Numbered from the stretch's first letter, positions 25,385 to 34,308 are shown. The stretch: 48,553 bases of DNA from Aphodosoma sp044433285 (GCA_044433285.1 JAWXTU010000006.1:1-48553); one strand, 5' to 3'. Translations and numbers: made by a program. Notes: generated by a model from the sequence alone, not told the origin.

Positions 25385-26800
25385 CTACTCCACTGGAATT
25401 AAGCCTCGCTCGGCAGCAATTTTTAGCAACAGTTCACGTGCGGCAGCATATTCATTGGGGATTATACCATCGAGGATAGCATCTTTGATAATCAACTTCA
25501 TCTCACCAATAACAGAAGAAGGCTCAATACCAAAGAGTTGCATAATTTCTGCGCCATCGATAGGCGGTTGAAAATTACGTATACGATCGCGCTCTTCGAG
25601 TTCACGTAGTTTCACTCGTACGAGCTTAAAATTATCCGAAAAACGTTTCACTTTTTCACGGTTGGCACTTGTTATATCGCACTGACATAGAGTCATAAGT
25701 GCATCAATATCATCACCAGCATCAAACAACAGACGACGTACTGCCGAATCGGTAACCTCCTCTTCGCTCAATACAATAGGGCGCATATGCAGCGACACCA
25801 ACTTCTGAACGAACTTCATCGGTTCGCCAAGAGGGAGTTTCATCCGTTTGAATATCGCAGGCACCATCTTAAAGCCAATGAAGTTGTGATTACGGAAAGT
25901 CCACCCTGCTCTACTATCCCACTGTTTGCTAACAGGTTTGCCGATATCGTGCAACAACGCAGCCCAGCGCAACCAAAGATTATCCGACTGTTGAGCAACA
26001 GCATCAACCACCTTGAGAGTGTGCAAAAACACATCTTTGTGGGCACGATCGCCACGTCTCTCAACACCTTTGAGTCTGTCTAATTCGGGAAAAATATACT
26101 CAAGAAGTCCAGATTGCTCGAGCAACAACAACCCCACTGAGGGAGTTTTTGAGAGCATAATTTTATTAAACTCATCGAGAATGCGCTCCTTGGTAATAAT
26201 ATTTATGCGCTCTTTATTGCGCACAATAGCATCAAAAGTATCTGGATAAATTGTAAAATTGAGTTGCGATGCAAAGCGCACGGCACGCATCATACGCAAA
26301 GGGTCATCGCTGAAAGTGATATCTGGATCAAGAGGTGTGCGAAGAATCTTATCGCCCAAATCCATCGTTCCGTCAAATGGATCAACCAACTCACCAAATC
26401 TATCAGCATTAAGAGAGATAGCCATAGCATTCACAGTAAAATCTCTACGATTTTGGTCATCTTGCAGCGTGCCCTCCTCCACTATCGGATTGCGACTGTC
26501 GCGGTTGTAACTCTCACGACGAGCACCTACAAACTCCACCTCAATATCACCACGCTTCACTTGAGCCGTTCCATATGTCTTAAACACAGAGAGATGCGCA
26601 CCCCTGCCCAACGACTTAGCAAACGCCTTAGCCATAGTAATACCGCTACCAACTACCACAACATCAATATCTTTCGACTTCCTACAAAGCAATATATCAC
26701 GCACATATCCACCAATGATATAACACTCCATATTTAGTCTGTCGGCAGTTTCGCTAAGCAGATGAAAAACCTCACTATCAATATATCTCTTTAAATTCAT
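25385..26800 (-). CDS. cca: tRNA nucleotidyltransferase / poly(A) polymerase family protein with HD domain
   Basis: 471 residues. The nucleotidyltransferase head has IIGGYVRDILL and KDIDVVVVGSG (metal-binding DxD), then EEGTLQDDQNRRDFTVNAMA and DPDITFSDDPLRMMRAVRFASQL, typical of class II CCA enzymes. The C-terminal half contains an HD phosphohydrolase motif (WAALLHDIGKP). It adds or repairs the 3' CCA of tRNAs; both tRNAs in this window lack an encoded CCA, which fits. It precedes no obvious operon partner; rlmD is 23 bp upstream on the same strand. Confidence 0.93.
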   Translation of the reverse strand: MNLKRYIDSEVFHLLSETADRLNMECYIIGGYVRDILLCRKSKDIDVVVVGSGITMAKAFAKSLGRGAHLSVFKTYGTAQVKRGDIEVEFVGARRESYNRDSRNPIVEEGTLQDDQNRRDFTVNAMAISLNADRFGELVDPFDGTMDLGDKILRTPLDPDITFSDDPLRMMRAVRFASQLNFTIYPDTFDAIVRNKERINIITKERILDEFNKIMLSKTPSVGLLLLEQSGLLEYIFPELDRLKGVERRGDRAHKDVFLHTLKVVDAVAQQSDNLWLRWAALLHDIGKPVSKQWDSRAGWTFRNHNFIGFKMVPAIFKRMKLPLGEPMKFVQKLVSLHMRPIVLSEEEVTDSAVRRLLFDAGDDIDALMTLCQCDITSANREKVKRFSDNFKLVRVKLRELEERDRIRNFQPPIDGAEIMQLFGIEPSSVIGEMKLIIKDAILDGIIPNEYAAARELLLKIAAERGLIPVE

Positions 26801-26823
26801 TACAGGGATTTTATTTGCGCAAT

Positions 26824-28233
26824 TTAGCGCAATTCTAATTGCACCACATTCTCCACATGATGCGTATGCGGGAACATATCAACTGGTTGCACCGCAGTAA
26901 CCTTATATTTTACATCAAGCAGTTGCAAATCACGTGCTTGAGTAGCAGGGTTACAACTCACATACACAATGCGTTTTGGTGTTGCATTAAGTATCACATT
27001 TATCACATCTTCGTGCATACCAGCACGAGGCGGATCGGTAATTATCACATCAGGACGACCATATTCCGCTATAAACGAATCGGTTAGAATATCCTTCATA
27101 TCGCCTGCAAAAAACAGCGTATTATCAATATTATTTATCTGCGAGTTAATTTTTGCATCCTCAATTGCCTCTGGCACATACTCAATACCCACCACCTGTT
27201 TTGCCTGTTTACTCACAAAATTGGCAATAGTACCTGTACCTGTATATAGGTCATACACAAGCTCATCGCCAGTTAGTTGGGCAAAATTACGAGTGATTTT
27301 ATAGAGTTCATACGCCTGCTCAGAGTTGGTTTGATAAAATGATTTTGGACCAATCTTGAATCGCAACCCCTCCATCTCCTCGTAGATAGCAGCCTCACCT
27401 TTGAAACAAATTATCTCTTGATCGGTGATTGTATCGTTGCATTTTTCGTTAATCACATATTGCAACGAAGAAATTTCTGGAAATTGAGTAGCTAAATGTT
27501 GCAAAAGAGCCTCACGCACAGGCGCATCTTCATAGAAAAAGACCACCACCACCATCAGTTCGCCTGTTGTAGAGGTGCGAATCATTAGCGTACGCAAAAA
27601 GCCCTCTTGATTACGAAGGTCAAAAAACGACAAACCATTTGACTGCGCATAAGTGCGAATCTCGTTGCGGATACGATTTGATACATCATCTTGCAACCAA
27701 CACTTGTTGATATCCAGCACCTTATCAAACATACCTGGGATATGGAAACCCACACCATTTAGTTCCTCTTGCGAGTGATCTTTTTTCATATCCTCTTGCG
27801 AGAGCCAGCGGCGGTTACTAAAAGTATATTCGAGTTTATTTCTGTAGAAATATATCTTTTCAGAGCCAAGAATTGGAGAGATTTCGGGCAAATCAATATG
27901 CCCGAGGCGCACTAGAGAATCAACGGTCTGTTTCTCTTTGTATTTAATTTGCTCGTCGTACGGAAGAATTTGCCATTTGCAACCGCCACACAAACCATAA
28001 TGCTCGCACATAGGTTCGCAACGATTTTCGCTATAACTGTGGAATTGCTCCACGCGCGCCTCCATATAGTTTTTCTTCTTTTTTATCACCTGCAAGTCCA
28101 CAACATCGCCTGGAACAGCATATTTAGTAAATACCACCATATCATCAATGCGCGCTATCGACTTACCCTCTGCCGCCACATCTGATATTGTAACCATCTG
28201 AAAGAATGGATGTTGCTTCTTTTTTCTTGCCAT
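26824..28233 (-). CDS. rlmD: 23S rRNA (uracil-5-)-methyltransferase, RlmD/RumA family
   Basis: 469 residues. Domains: N-terminal TRAM-like RNA-binding region (GKSIARIDDMVVFTKYAVPGDVVDLQV), Fe-S cysteines (CEPMCEHYGLCGGCKWQ), and the SAM-dependent methyltransferase domain with VYDLYTGTGTIA, DPPRAGMH and the catalytic-cysteine motif YVSCNPATQARDL. RlmD methylates U1939 of 23S rRNA in E. coli; Bacteroidota homologues may act on U747 or others, so the site is uncertain. The promoter is at 28301-28271. Confidence 0.93.
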   Translation of the reverse strand: MARKKKQHPFFQMVTISDVAAEGKSIARIDDMVVFTKYAVPGDVVDLQVIKKKKNYMEARVEQFHSYSENRCEPMCEHYGLCGGCKWQILPYDEQIKYKEKQTVDSLVRLGHIDLPEISPILGSEKIYFYRNKLEYTFSNRRWLSQEDMKKDHSQEELNGVGFHIPGMFDKVLDINKCWLQDDVSNRIRNEIRTYAQSNGLSFFDLRNQEGFLRTLMIRTSTTGELMVVVVFFYEDAPVREALLQHLATQFPEISSLQYVINEKCNDTITDQEIICFKGEAAIYEEMEGLRFKIGPKSFYQTNSEQAYELYKITRNFAQLTGDELVYDLYTGTGTIANFVSKQAKQVVGIEYVPEAIEDAKINSQINNIDNTLFFAGDMKDILTDSFIAEYGRPDVIITDPPRAGMHEDVINVILNATPKRIVYVSCNPATQARDLQLLDVKYKVTAVQPVDMFPHTHHVENVVQLELR

Positions 28234-28270
28234 AAAAACTGATCTATTTACGTTCGTATTAATTAGGGTA

Positions 28271-28301
28271 CAAAAGTACTATAAATATATCAGTTTCACA
28301 A
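28271..28301 (-). promoter_or_regulatory. Promoter of rlmD-cca
   Basis: On the minus strand TTG (28301-28299), 20 nt, TACTTTTG (28278-28271), about 38 bp before the rlmD ATG. Good match to the Bacteroidales consensus. Confidence 0.65.
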
Positions 28302-28400
28302 TTATTTGAGAATTAAATTTTGGGGAGTTAGATTTTGTGATTTATAATGCGGAAAATTCGCTATATAATATATAAGGTGTAAAAGCTACTTTTCGAGAAT

Positions 28401-28625
28401 TTACAATCTACCCAATGCAATATGCCATTCTCCTTTTTTATTGTTTCCCATCCTCACTATATAACCTTTTTCTTGTAGATTTTTGATGTGGCGTTGAACG
28501 GCTGAATTGTTAATGCCTATTTCATCGGCAAGAACTCTGATTGAGATAGTAGGATTTTGGATTATGGCGTTAATTATGGCAACTATATTATTATTACCGA
28601 ATTTTATAATCTCACCACTAGAAAT
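28401..28625 (-). pseudogene. Truncated winged-helix tail of an AlbA_2-type ATP-binding protein
   Basis: An open frame of 74 codons with no ATG/GTG start and a stop codon just upstream. The translation (SGEIIKFGNNNIVAIINAII, then TISIRVLADEIGINNSAVQR, then LQEKGYIVRMGNNKKGEWHI) is the C-terminal HTH that ends many 'divergent AAA-4 / AlbA_2' ATP-binding regulators, including the usual GEWHI-type final strand. Only the tail is left; the missing 5' part would lie where the RloB-like gene now is. It is too short for the ORF criteria usually used but clearly protein-like. Probably a remnant created when the defence pair was inserted. Confidence 0.6.
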
Positions 28626-28626
28626 C

Positions 28627-29418
28627 TCACTTTATTGCCTCTCTAATTAGCTCAGCTACAATATGCATCTGAGTTGAAAATAGCGTCGGGATAATGCCAT
28701 TTTCCTCTATAGTAAAATTCTTTTTTGAGTTCTCTATTGCTATTTCTAAATTCTCAATAGTTGCTAAGCGACTATGTTTTACACCGCCTTTGACTATGCT
28801 GTTATTGAATTGTTTCATTAACTTTGATATATCCCTTTCTTTAACAGCTTGTGTTTCTATCTCAGGAGGCACATCTTTATAATGATAATAAAACCAGATT
28901 TCAATACAAGGGTTTGAAATAATTAGCTGATATTTATTGTTCCAATTCGGTGATTTTACAGAATTTAGAATGGAATATCGATAATGGTCTAGGTCTGAAA
29001 TTAAGAATAGGGAATCTCCCTCTTCAAAATTCAAACCCATTTTTGCTGCCACAGAATCTGCTTTTTCTACCATACGAGGGAATGGTATTCCACCAACTTG
29101 CTGTACCGGAATCAACTGATACCTGCTGCTATCTATCTGACTGATAAACGTATTAAAATAAACATACGTTCGCTTTTCATCTTCACATATCATTATAATC
29201 TTGTACGGACTTCTGCTACCCCACTCTTTTTCATATTTAAATGAATCGCCAAACGCCCCTAATGGACTCTCTTCTTGCTCTACAACGGTTTTTGTCTCGT
29301 TTGCAACTTCTTCGTTTTTTAAGTTAGGAGTTGATATATCAACATCAAACTCCTCTTTAAAAGACTCACGCTTAACATACTCAAATAAATCTACATCAAA
29401 AATATCTCTTTCTGCCAT
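28627..29418 (-). CDS. RloB-like protein, partner of the AAA ATPase (AbiL-type defence pair)
   Basis: 263 residues. An acidic, low-complexity N terminus (about 1-60) is followed by an RloB-like, TOPRIM-related region: KIIMICEDEKRTYVYFNTFI, DSLFLISDLDHYRYS (acidic DxD) and SNPCIEIWFYYHY, the RloB family hallmarks. RloB proteins are found next to AAA ATPases in restriction and abortive-infection loci, including lactococcal AbiL as I recall it. It starts 3 bp downstream of the ATPase stop, so the two are one operon. Nuclease-like action is inferred from the TOPRIM-like motifs; it has not been shown here. Confidence 0.82.
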   Translation of the reverse strand: MAERDIFDVDLFEYVKRESFKEEFDVDISTPNLKNEEVANETKTVVEQEESPLGAFGDSFKYEKEWGSRSPYKIIMICEDEKRTYVYFNTFISQIDSSRYQLIPVQQVGGIPFPRMVEKADSVAAKMGLNFEEGDSLFLISDLDHYRYSILNSVKSPNWNNKYQLIISNPCIEIWFYYHYKDVPPEIETQAVKERDISKLMKQFNNSIVKGGVKHSRLATIENLEIAIENSKKNFTIEENGIIPTLFSTQMHIVAELIREAIK

Positions 29419-29421
29419 ACA

Positions 29422-30792
29422 TTAATCTTCATTATCAGACAAATTCTCTCTCGCACTTAAATATGGTATTGCGCCGTAACGTCCTGCCAGATAACCTTTT
29501 TGAATATCAATGGCACTATGCTCTTTAAAATCATTTAACGAATATAATCTTGTTGAAGCATTTTGCTTTTCAACAAACCAAATTTCATCTGCACGTAATA
29601 AATCTTGATCTAGTAAATACGATTCGTGGGTTGTAAATACTAATTGCCCTTTAGAATTTTTGTTTTGTAAAAATATCTCCAATAAATTCTTAACAATCAT
29701 CGGGTGCATACTTTTCTCTAACTCATCAATAAAGATAATGCTATCTCTATTTATTAGTTTATCAAGAAGATACATAATCACAATAGAATATTTTGTTCCG
29801 TCTGATTGGTGGTTAATCGTCAACTCTATTTCATCTCCTTTTTCACTATGATGACTAAACATAAGCTGCCTAACCACTGGCACATCATTCTCTTTTGTTA
29901 CTGAAATGAGTGGAGTTTTATTGCTATCAATTTTTGAAAACCCAGTAACACCTGCTGGCATATTATTTAATATCGCTGCAATCTCTTGCTTATCTGCATT
30001 ATTTTCGCTATCAAGAATTTCAGATAGTGGTTTGGTAGAGACTGAAATATGATCTACGCCTAACGACAAAGTAGGCAAAATTTTATTTATATACTCCTGA
30101 GACTCTATATCTTCATACATAACATTAATAATGTTATTCAAAATTCCCTCTGTATTAATTATTCTGAGTTTATCGCTTAACCAATTAATAGCATCTTCAA
30201 TTTTAGAATTTGCAATTACTGGATAATCTTGTTGGAGAGACAATATAGATGATTTTACATTCTTATTTAAATAACTTAGCAATCTATCATCAATATAATT
30301 TTCAATAACATTACCTGATTCATCATATACAATGAGTTCTCTATCATTTTGTGTATATTGGGTTGCAAATATCTTTAAATAAACATCTTCAGCACAATTC
30401 TTTACGCTCAATTGCTCATTCACCACGCTATTACTTAATATATCTGTATGGTAATAATAGAAACTATCGTTTGCTATAAATTCTAATGCAATAGAAATTG
30501 GGGTTTTGTTATCTACTACATTTCTTAATCGAAAGATATAATCGGCATAGAGATCACCTGCTAATAACACATCTTTCTTTGTAGCGATAGACTTTAAAAG
30601 ATTAACCGCTTTTATAAGATTTGTTTTACCTGCTGCATTGTTTCCATAAACAGCAGCTACTTTTAATAAATTTACAGAAGAGGAATCGTAAACGTGCTCT
30701 TCATGTCTTCTCCTTTTATTATTAGGCAACAAATTGAATTCTGTAGACTCATTAAAAGAGAGGAAGTTTTTTATCAATACTCTAATTAGCAT
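29422..30792 (-). CDS. AAA-family ATPase (RloA/AbiLi-like, SMC-type ABC fold)
   Basis: 456 residues. N-terminal MLIRVLIKNFLSFNESTEF and Walker A YGNNAAGKTNLIKA (about 49-62). The C-terminal half has QSDGTKYSIVIMYLLDKL (signature-like), Walker B IIFIDELEKSMHP and switch H in LVFTTHESYLLD. This is the AAA_15/AAA_21 (OLD-like ATPase without TOPRIM) layout that typically pairs with RloB. The likely role is sensing phage and activating the partner effector (inference from family and pairing). It is read from a probable promoter at 30848-30841. Confidence 0.88.
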   Translation of the reverse strand: MLIRVLIKNFLSFNESTEFNLLPNNKRRRHEEHVYDSSSVNLLKVAAVYGNNAAGKTNLIKAVNLLKSIATKKDVLLAGDLYADYIFRLRNVVDNKTPISIALEFIANDSFYYYHTDILSNSVVNEQLSVKNCAEDVYLKIFATQYTQNDRELIVYDESGNVIENYIDDRLLSYLNKNVKSSILSLQQDYPVIANSKIEDAINWLSDKLRIINTEGILNNIINVMYEDIESQEYINKILPTLSLGVDHISVSTKPLSEILDSENNADKQEIAAILNNMPAGVTGFSKIDSNKTPLISVTKENDVPVVRQLMFSHHSEKGDEIELTINHQSDGTKYSIVIMYLLDKLINRDSIIFIDELEKSMHPMIVKNLLEIFLQNKNSKGQLVFTTHESYLLDQDLLRADEIWFVEKQNASTRLYSLNDFKEHSAIDIQKGYLAGRYGAIPYLSARENLSDNED

Positions 30793-30840
30793 ATTCTTTA
30801 TTTTTTATAACAACAACGATAACAACAACTTTTAATCGTG

Positions 30841-30848
30841 CAAAGATA
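30841..30848 (-). promoter_or_regulatory. Promoter -7 box of the defence pair
   Basis: TATCTTTG on the minus strand (30848-30841), about 50 bp before the ATPase ATG. No clear -33 box. The sequence just downstream has AACAACGATAACAACAAC repeats in the leader. Confidence 0.5.
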
Positions 30849-30927
30849 ATATATTTTTTTGACATACGCTATATTTTTACGAAAAAATATTACGGAAAAT
30901 ATTTTCGCCATTATTTGTTGCCATTTA

Positions 30928-30953
30928 TCGTACCACTAAAATATGTGGTACGA
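30928..30953. promoter_or_regulatory. Operator-like 9-bp palindrome between divergent promoters
   Basis: TCGTACCAC (30928-30936) and GTGGTACGA (30945-30953) form a perfect dyad with an 8-nt AT spacer. It lies between the defence-pair promoter and the GNAT promoter, so it may bind a dimeric repressor; a weak terminator is the alternative (few T residues follow). The rest of the 269-bp gap is AT-rich with no gene. Confidence 0.45.
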
Positions 30954-31003
30954 TTGATTTTTAGTAGTACAATAACGCCGCTACAAAATTCAGTATTTTT
31001 TTG

Positions 31004-31011
31004 TATCTTTG
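31004..31011 (+). promoter_or_regulatory. Promoter -7 box of the GNAT-grpE-dnaJ region
   Basis: TATCTTTG followed by CAGCG, about 50 bp before the GNAT start. A typical Bacteroidales -7 element. Confidence 0.6.
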
Positions 31012-31061
31012 CAGCGTGAAAACCTCACCAAACTAAAATTTATCTATAACACTCAAAAGCA

Positions 31062-31625
31062 ATGAAATATCTACAGAATGATACTATTACGCTTCGTGCG
31101 TTGGAGCCTGAAGATCTGGAATATATGTATAAATGGGAGAATGATACTACCCTGTGGAGTGTGTCGAATAATGTAGAGCCCTACTCGAAATATATGCTGC
31201 GCGAGTATATCAACTATAGTCAAAATACGATATATGACAAACTACAACTGCGACTTATTATCGAGGTGAAGAAAAAAACGGCTACAGTGGATAATATTGT
31301 GGTGGGTGCTATTGATCTGTTTGATTTTGATATTCACCACAAACGCGCTGGGGTGGGTATAGTAATTGATAAGGATTATCGCCAATATGGATATGGTGGT
31401 CAGGCTCTGGAGTTGTTGGCGAAATATGCATTCGGACATCTGCAACTGAATCAGATCTACGTGCATATACCTACTGATAATAAGGCTAGTATAGCTCTTT
31501 TTGCCTCGCAAGGGTTTTGCTCTGCTGGTATCTTAAAGGAGTGGGTACATACGGGTGAGGGGTTTGCGGATGTGGAGGTGATGCAACTGAGGAACATAAA
31601 TCTGTCAGAAGAGAACCAAAACTAA
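31062..31625 (+). CDS. GNAT-family N-acetyltransferase (RimJ/RimL-like)
   Basis: 187 residues. N-terminal ITLRALEPEDLEYMYKWENDTTLW is typical of the RimJ/SpeG group. The acetyl-CoA loop is AGVGIVIDKDYRQYGYGGQALELLAKYAF, and motif B is NQIYVHIPTDNKASIALFASQGF. It transfers an acetyl group to an amine of unknown substrate (protein N terminus or polyamine). It is followed on the same strand by a possible micro-ORF and grpE. Confidence 0.9.
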   Translation: MKYLQNDTITLRALEPEDLEYMYKWENDTTLWSVSNNVEPYSKYMLREYINYSQNTIYDKLQLRLIIEVKKKTATVDNIVVGAIDLFDFDIHHKRAGVGIVIDKDYRQYGYGGQALELLAKYAFGHLQLNQIYVHIPTDNKASIALFASQGFCSAGILKEWVHTGEGFADVEVMQLRNINLSEENQN

Positions 31626-31641
31626 TAAAAAACAGGACAAT

Positions 31642-31701
31642 ATGGCAGAAAATGCAATATTGGCTCGTTTTTTGCATACTTTATATAAAAAGAAAAAATA
31701 A
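31642..31701 (+). CDS. Possible 19-residue micro-ORF before grpE
   Basis: ATG 31642 to TAA 31701 encodes MAENAILARFLHTLYKKKK, with a basic C terminus. It lies 17 bp after the GNAT stop and 17 bp before grpE. It could be a real small protein or just the leader of grpE. No family is recognised. Confidence 0.25.
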   Translation: MAENAILARFLHTLYKKKK

Positions 31702-31718
31702 TAGACATACTATAGACA

Positions 31719-32285
31719 ATGAAAAAGAAGGAACAAGTAGAAAACAACGAAGAGAGACAAGAAACTGTAGATAATACTACTCAACAAGCAGCTGAAGAGA
31801 CTCAAACTAATGATACTGAGGCTACACAAGGGGATGAAATACTTGATGAGTGGGCACATAAATATGTTGATTTGAATAATAGCCACCTAAGATTGATGGC
31901 TGATTTTGACAATTATCGCAAACGCACAATTAAAGAGAAAGCTGACTTGATAAAAAATGCAGGCGAGAGATTAATTATTGACCTATTGCCACTTGTGGAT
32001 AATTTTGACCGTGCACTAAAAAGTATGGAGAGCGCAGAAGATGTGGCATCTATAAAAACTGGTATCGAGTTAATATACAACCAATTGATGGGTATAATGA
32101 AGAGTAATGGCGTGGCAGAAATTGCAACAGAGGGTGCTGATTTCGACACTGAATTTCACGAGGCTATCACCACTATACCAGCACCAACACCAGAACTAAA
32201 AGATAAAATTGTAGATTGTACGACAAAAGGTTACACGATGAACGAAAAGGTTATTCGTCATTCAAAAGTGGTGGTTGGAGCGTAA
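31719..32285 (+). CDS. grpE: Nucleotide exchange factor GrpE
   Basis: 188 residues. An acidic, Gln/Glu-rich N-terminal tail (about 1-45) is followed by the long coiled-coil (LRLMADFDNYRKRTIKEKADLIKNAGERLIIDLLPLVDNFDRAL) and the C-terminal beta domain (GVAEIATEGADFDTEFHEAI, KGYTMNEKVIRHSKVVVG), the GrpE signature. It releases ADP from DnaK. dnaJ follows 110 bp downstream; dnaK is not in the window. Confidence 0.97.
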   Translation: MKKKEQVENNEERQETVDNTTQQAAEETQTNDTEATQGDEILDEWAHKYVDLNNSHLRLMADFDNYRKRTIKEKADLIKNAGERLIIDLLPLVDNFDRALKSMESAEDVASIKTGIELIYNQLMGIMKSNGVAEIATEGADFDTEFHEAITTIPAPTPELKDKIVDCTTKGYTMNEKVIRHSKVVVGA

Positions 32286-32345
32286 TTATCAATAGTGGAA
32301 AATACACAAAATATAGAGGAGAGTTAGAAATAAGTGGCGTTTTAA

Positions 32346-32397
32346 ATAAGATACGTTCTAAAAATCTCCCCAAACATAAAATTACATTTATATAATG
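32346..32397 (+). repeat. Dispersed leader-like motif before dnaJ (degenerate copy)
   Basis: GATACGTTCTAAAAATCTCC followed by CCAAACATAAAATTACATTT and the dnaJ ATG. It shares the TCTAAAAA(C/T)CTCCCC core with 19779-19802, but the G-rich half of the hairpin is weak (no GGGGA). Confidence 0.4.
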
Positions 32398-33567
32398 GCA
32401 AAAAAAGATTATTACGAGGTACTGGGCGTACAAAGAGGTGCTAGTGCCGAGGAAATAAAGAAAGCATATCGCAAAAAAGCTATTCAATATCACCCAGATA
32501 AAAACCCGGGTGATAAAGAGGCGGAAGATAAATTCAAAGAGGCGGCTGAGGCTTATGAGATATTAAGCGACGACAACAAAAAAGCCAGATACGACCAATA
32601 TGGACACGCTGCATTTGAAGGTGGCGGTGGTGGTGGCTACGGTGGTGGTTTTGGCGGTGGTATGAATATGGAGGATATTTTCTCTCAATTCGGCGACATT
32701 TTTGGTGGACACTTTGGCGGTGGCGGTTTCGGAGGATTCAGCGGTTTTGGCGGTGGCGGACAATCTGGCAGACAAGTAAATAGAGGTTCTAACCTGCGTG
32801 TGCGTGTGAAACTATCTCTAAAAGAGGTTACCTCTGGTTGCGAAAAGAAAATCAAGGTGCGCAAAGCCGTAGAGTGCGACCACTGCAATGGCTCGGGAGC
32901 AAAAGATTCGCACAGCTCAAAAACTTGTAGTCAATGCGGTGGCTCTGGCTATCAAACCAAAGTACAACGCACTATCCTCGGTAATATGCAAACTCGTGTG
33001 GCTTGTAGCGCCTGCAACGGAGAGGGACAAGTTATCACCGATAAATGTCCTCATTGTAAAGGCGAAGGCATATTGATAAAAGAGGAGGTAATTACAATAA
33101 ATATCCCTGCTGGTGTGGCAGAAGGAATGCAGCTAAGTATGCAGGGACACGGAAATGCAGCTCGCAGAGGTGGAGTGCCAGGCGATTTATTAATTGTAAT
33201 TGAAGAGGAACAACACCCAGAGTTAATCAGAGACCAAAACAATCTGATATACAACCTATTATTAGACATTTCTACTGCGGTACTTGGTGGCACCGTAGAG
33301 ATACCAACAATAGATGGCAAGGTAAAAGTGAAAATTGATAAAGGTACACAACCTGGCAAAGTGTTGAGACTGCGCAACAAAGGGTTACCTGATGTAAATA
33401 GATACGGTACAGGCGATTTATTAGTGAATATAGGAGTATATATCCCTGAAAATATCTCTAGCGACGAGAAAAAAGTATTCGAGAAACTAAGAGAATCAAA
33501 AAATATGGAGCCAAACGCTCAAGCATCTCGCAGTTTTTTTAGCAGATTCAGAAATTTATTTGAGTAA
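32395..33567 (+). CDS. dnaJ: Chaperone protein DnaJ
   Basis: 390 residues, type I DnaJ. The J domain has the HPD motif (YHPDKNPGD, about 32-40), then a Gly/Phe-rich region (about 75-125). Four zinc-finger repeats follow: CDHCNGSG, CSQCGGSG, CSACNGEG and CPHCKGEG. The C-terminal substrate-binding domains contain GDLLIVIEEEQHPELIRD and VKVKIDKGTQPGKVLRLRNKGLP. It stimulates DnaK ATPase and delivers unfolded clients. A hairpin terminator follows at 33596. Confidence 0.98.
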   Translation: MAKKDYYEVLGVQRGASAEEIKKAYRKKAIQYHPDKNPGDKEAEDKFKEAAEAYEILSDDNKKARYDQYGHAAFEGGGGGGYGGGFGGGMNMEDIFSQFGDIFGGHFGGGGFGGFSGFGGGGQSGRQVNRGSNLRVRVKLSLKEVTSGCEKKIKVRKAVECDHCNGSGAKDSHSSKTCSQCGGSGYQTKVQRTILGNMQTRVACSACNGEGQVITDKCPHCKGEGILIKEEVITINIPAGVAEGMQLSMQGHGNAARRGGVPGDLLIVIEEEQHPELIRDQNNLIYNLLLDISTAVLGGTVEIPTIDGKVKVKIDKGTQPGKVLRLRNKGLPDVNRYGTGDLLVNIGVYIPENISSDEKKVFEKLRESKNMEPNAQASRSFFSRFRNLFE

Positions 33568-33595
33568 TACAGCTGAAATGAATAACTCCCAAATT

Positions 33596-33637
33596 AATAG
33601 ATTGTGAACATTAAAATGTTGGCAATCTATTTTTTTT
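33596..33637 (+). terminator. Rho-independent terminator after dnaJ
   Basis: AATAGATTG (33596-33604) pairs with CAATCTATT (33623-33631), with an inner AACATT/AATGTT stem, followed by a run of T. It ends the grpE-dnaJ transcript. Confidence 0.85.
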
Positions 33638-33647
33638 GTTATTTCTA

Positions 33648-33678
33648 TTGTGCATATGAAAATTTATTACTAATTTTG
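33648..33678 (+). promoter_or_regulatory. Promoter of the lipocalin-like lipoprotein gene
   Basis: TTG at 33648-33650, 20 nt, TAATTTTG at 33671-33678, about 40 bp before the ATG. Confidence 0.65.
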
Positions 33679-33716
33679 CCGAATAAAATTTTTAACAACA
33701 ATTAATTCTATACATT

Positions 33717-34100
33717 ATGAACTCAAAATTATTATCTTTGCTAGTTGCATTTGCAACAATTACACTATTATGCTTTACTAGCTGCGAAACTGAAACAGAA
33801 ACAAGTGATCTTCACGGCACATGGACTATAACTGAAGTGAGCGTTTTAGACAACTGGATTGATGTTTCTTCTGATCTCTATGCCGATATGCAGGGAACTA
33901 TTACCTTCGGGGCTGATGGAACATACACAACAACAGGATTGTTTGGTGATGTCTCTAGTTATTACGTAGAAGATGGCGAAACTATCACTACAACAATTGG
34001 TTTTACATATACTGTGGTGTCGTTAGATGCAAACAATGCCGAATTTTCTGTTAGTACATTAGGTACATCATTGTATGATATCCGCGCTGAAAAACAGTAA
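33717..34100 (+). CDS. Small lipoprotein with lipocalin-like domain
   Basis: 127 residues. The signal peptide ends in a lipobox (LLCFTSC). The mature part DLHGTWTITEVSV, then GTITFGADGTYTTTGLFG and a C-terminal strand-rich region fit the lipocalin-like (DUF4923/DUF5004-type) beta-barrel lipoproteins common in Bacteroidota. Ligand and role are unknown; outer-membrane anchoring is inferred from the lipobox. It is a monocistronic gene with its own promoter and terminator. Confidence 0.75.
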   Translation: MNSKLLSLLVAFATITLLCFTSCETETETSDLHGTWTITEVSVLDNWIDVSSDLYADMQGTITFGADGTYTTTGLFGDVSSYYVEDGETITTTIGFTYTVVSLDANNAEFSVSTLGTSLYDIRAEKQ

Positions 34101-34123
34101 AAAACAGATAAAATATCTACTAC

Positions 34124-34171
34124 AAAGAGCATATTCAAGCTATCAAAACAGCCCGAATATGCTCTTTTTAC
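34124..34171 (+). terminator. Rho-independent terminator after the lipocalin-like gene
   Basis: A 13-bp stem AAAGAGCATATTC (34124-34136) with GAATATGCTCTTT (34155-34167), an 18-nt loop, then T residues. Confidence 0.88.
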
Positions 34172-34198
34172 ATCGCAGGGTAACTTATTAAAACTTTA

Positions 34199-34230
34199 TT
34201 TGTCTTTATAAAAAAAAAATATTAACTTTG
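34199..34230 (+). promoter_or_regulatory. Promoter of the envelope operon (34309-38664)
   Basis: TTTG at 34199-34202, 20 nt, TAACTTTG at 34223-34230, about 78 bp before the first ATG. Full consensus. Confidence 0.75.
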
Positions 34231-34308
34231 CAGTCGGTATATATTACAGAGAACTTATAAAAATTTACATCATATTTACATAAAAAACATCAAATATATA
34301 TTTATATT

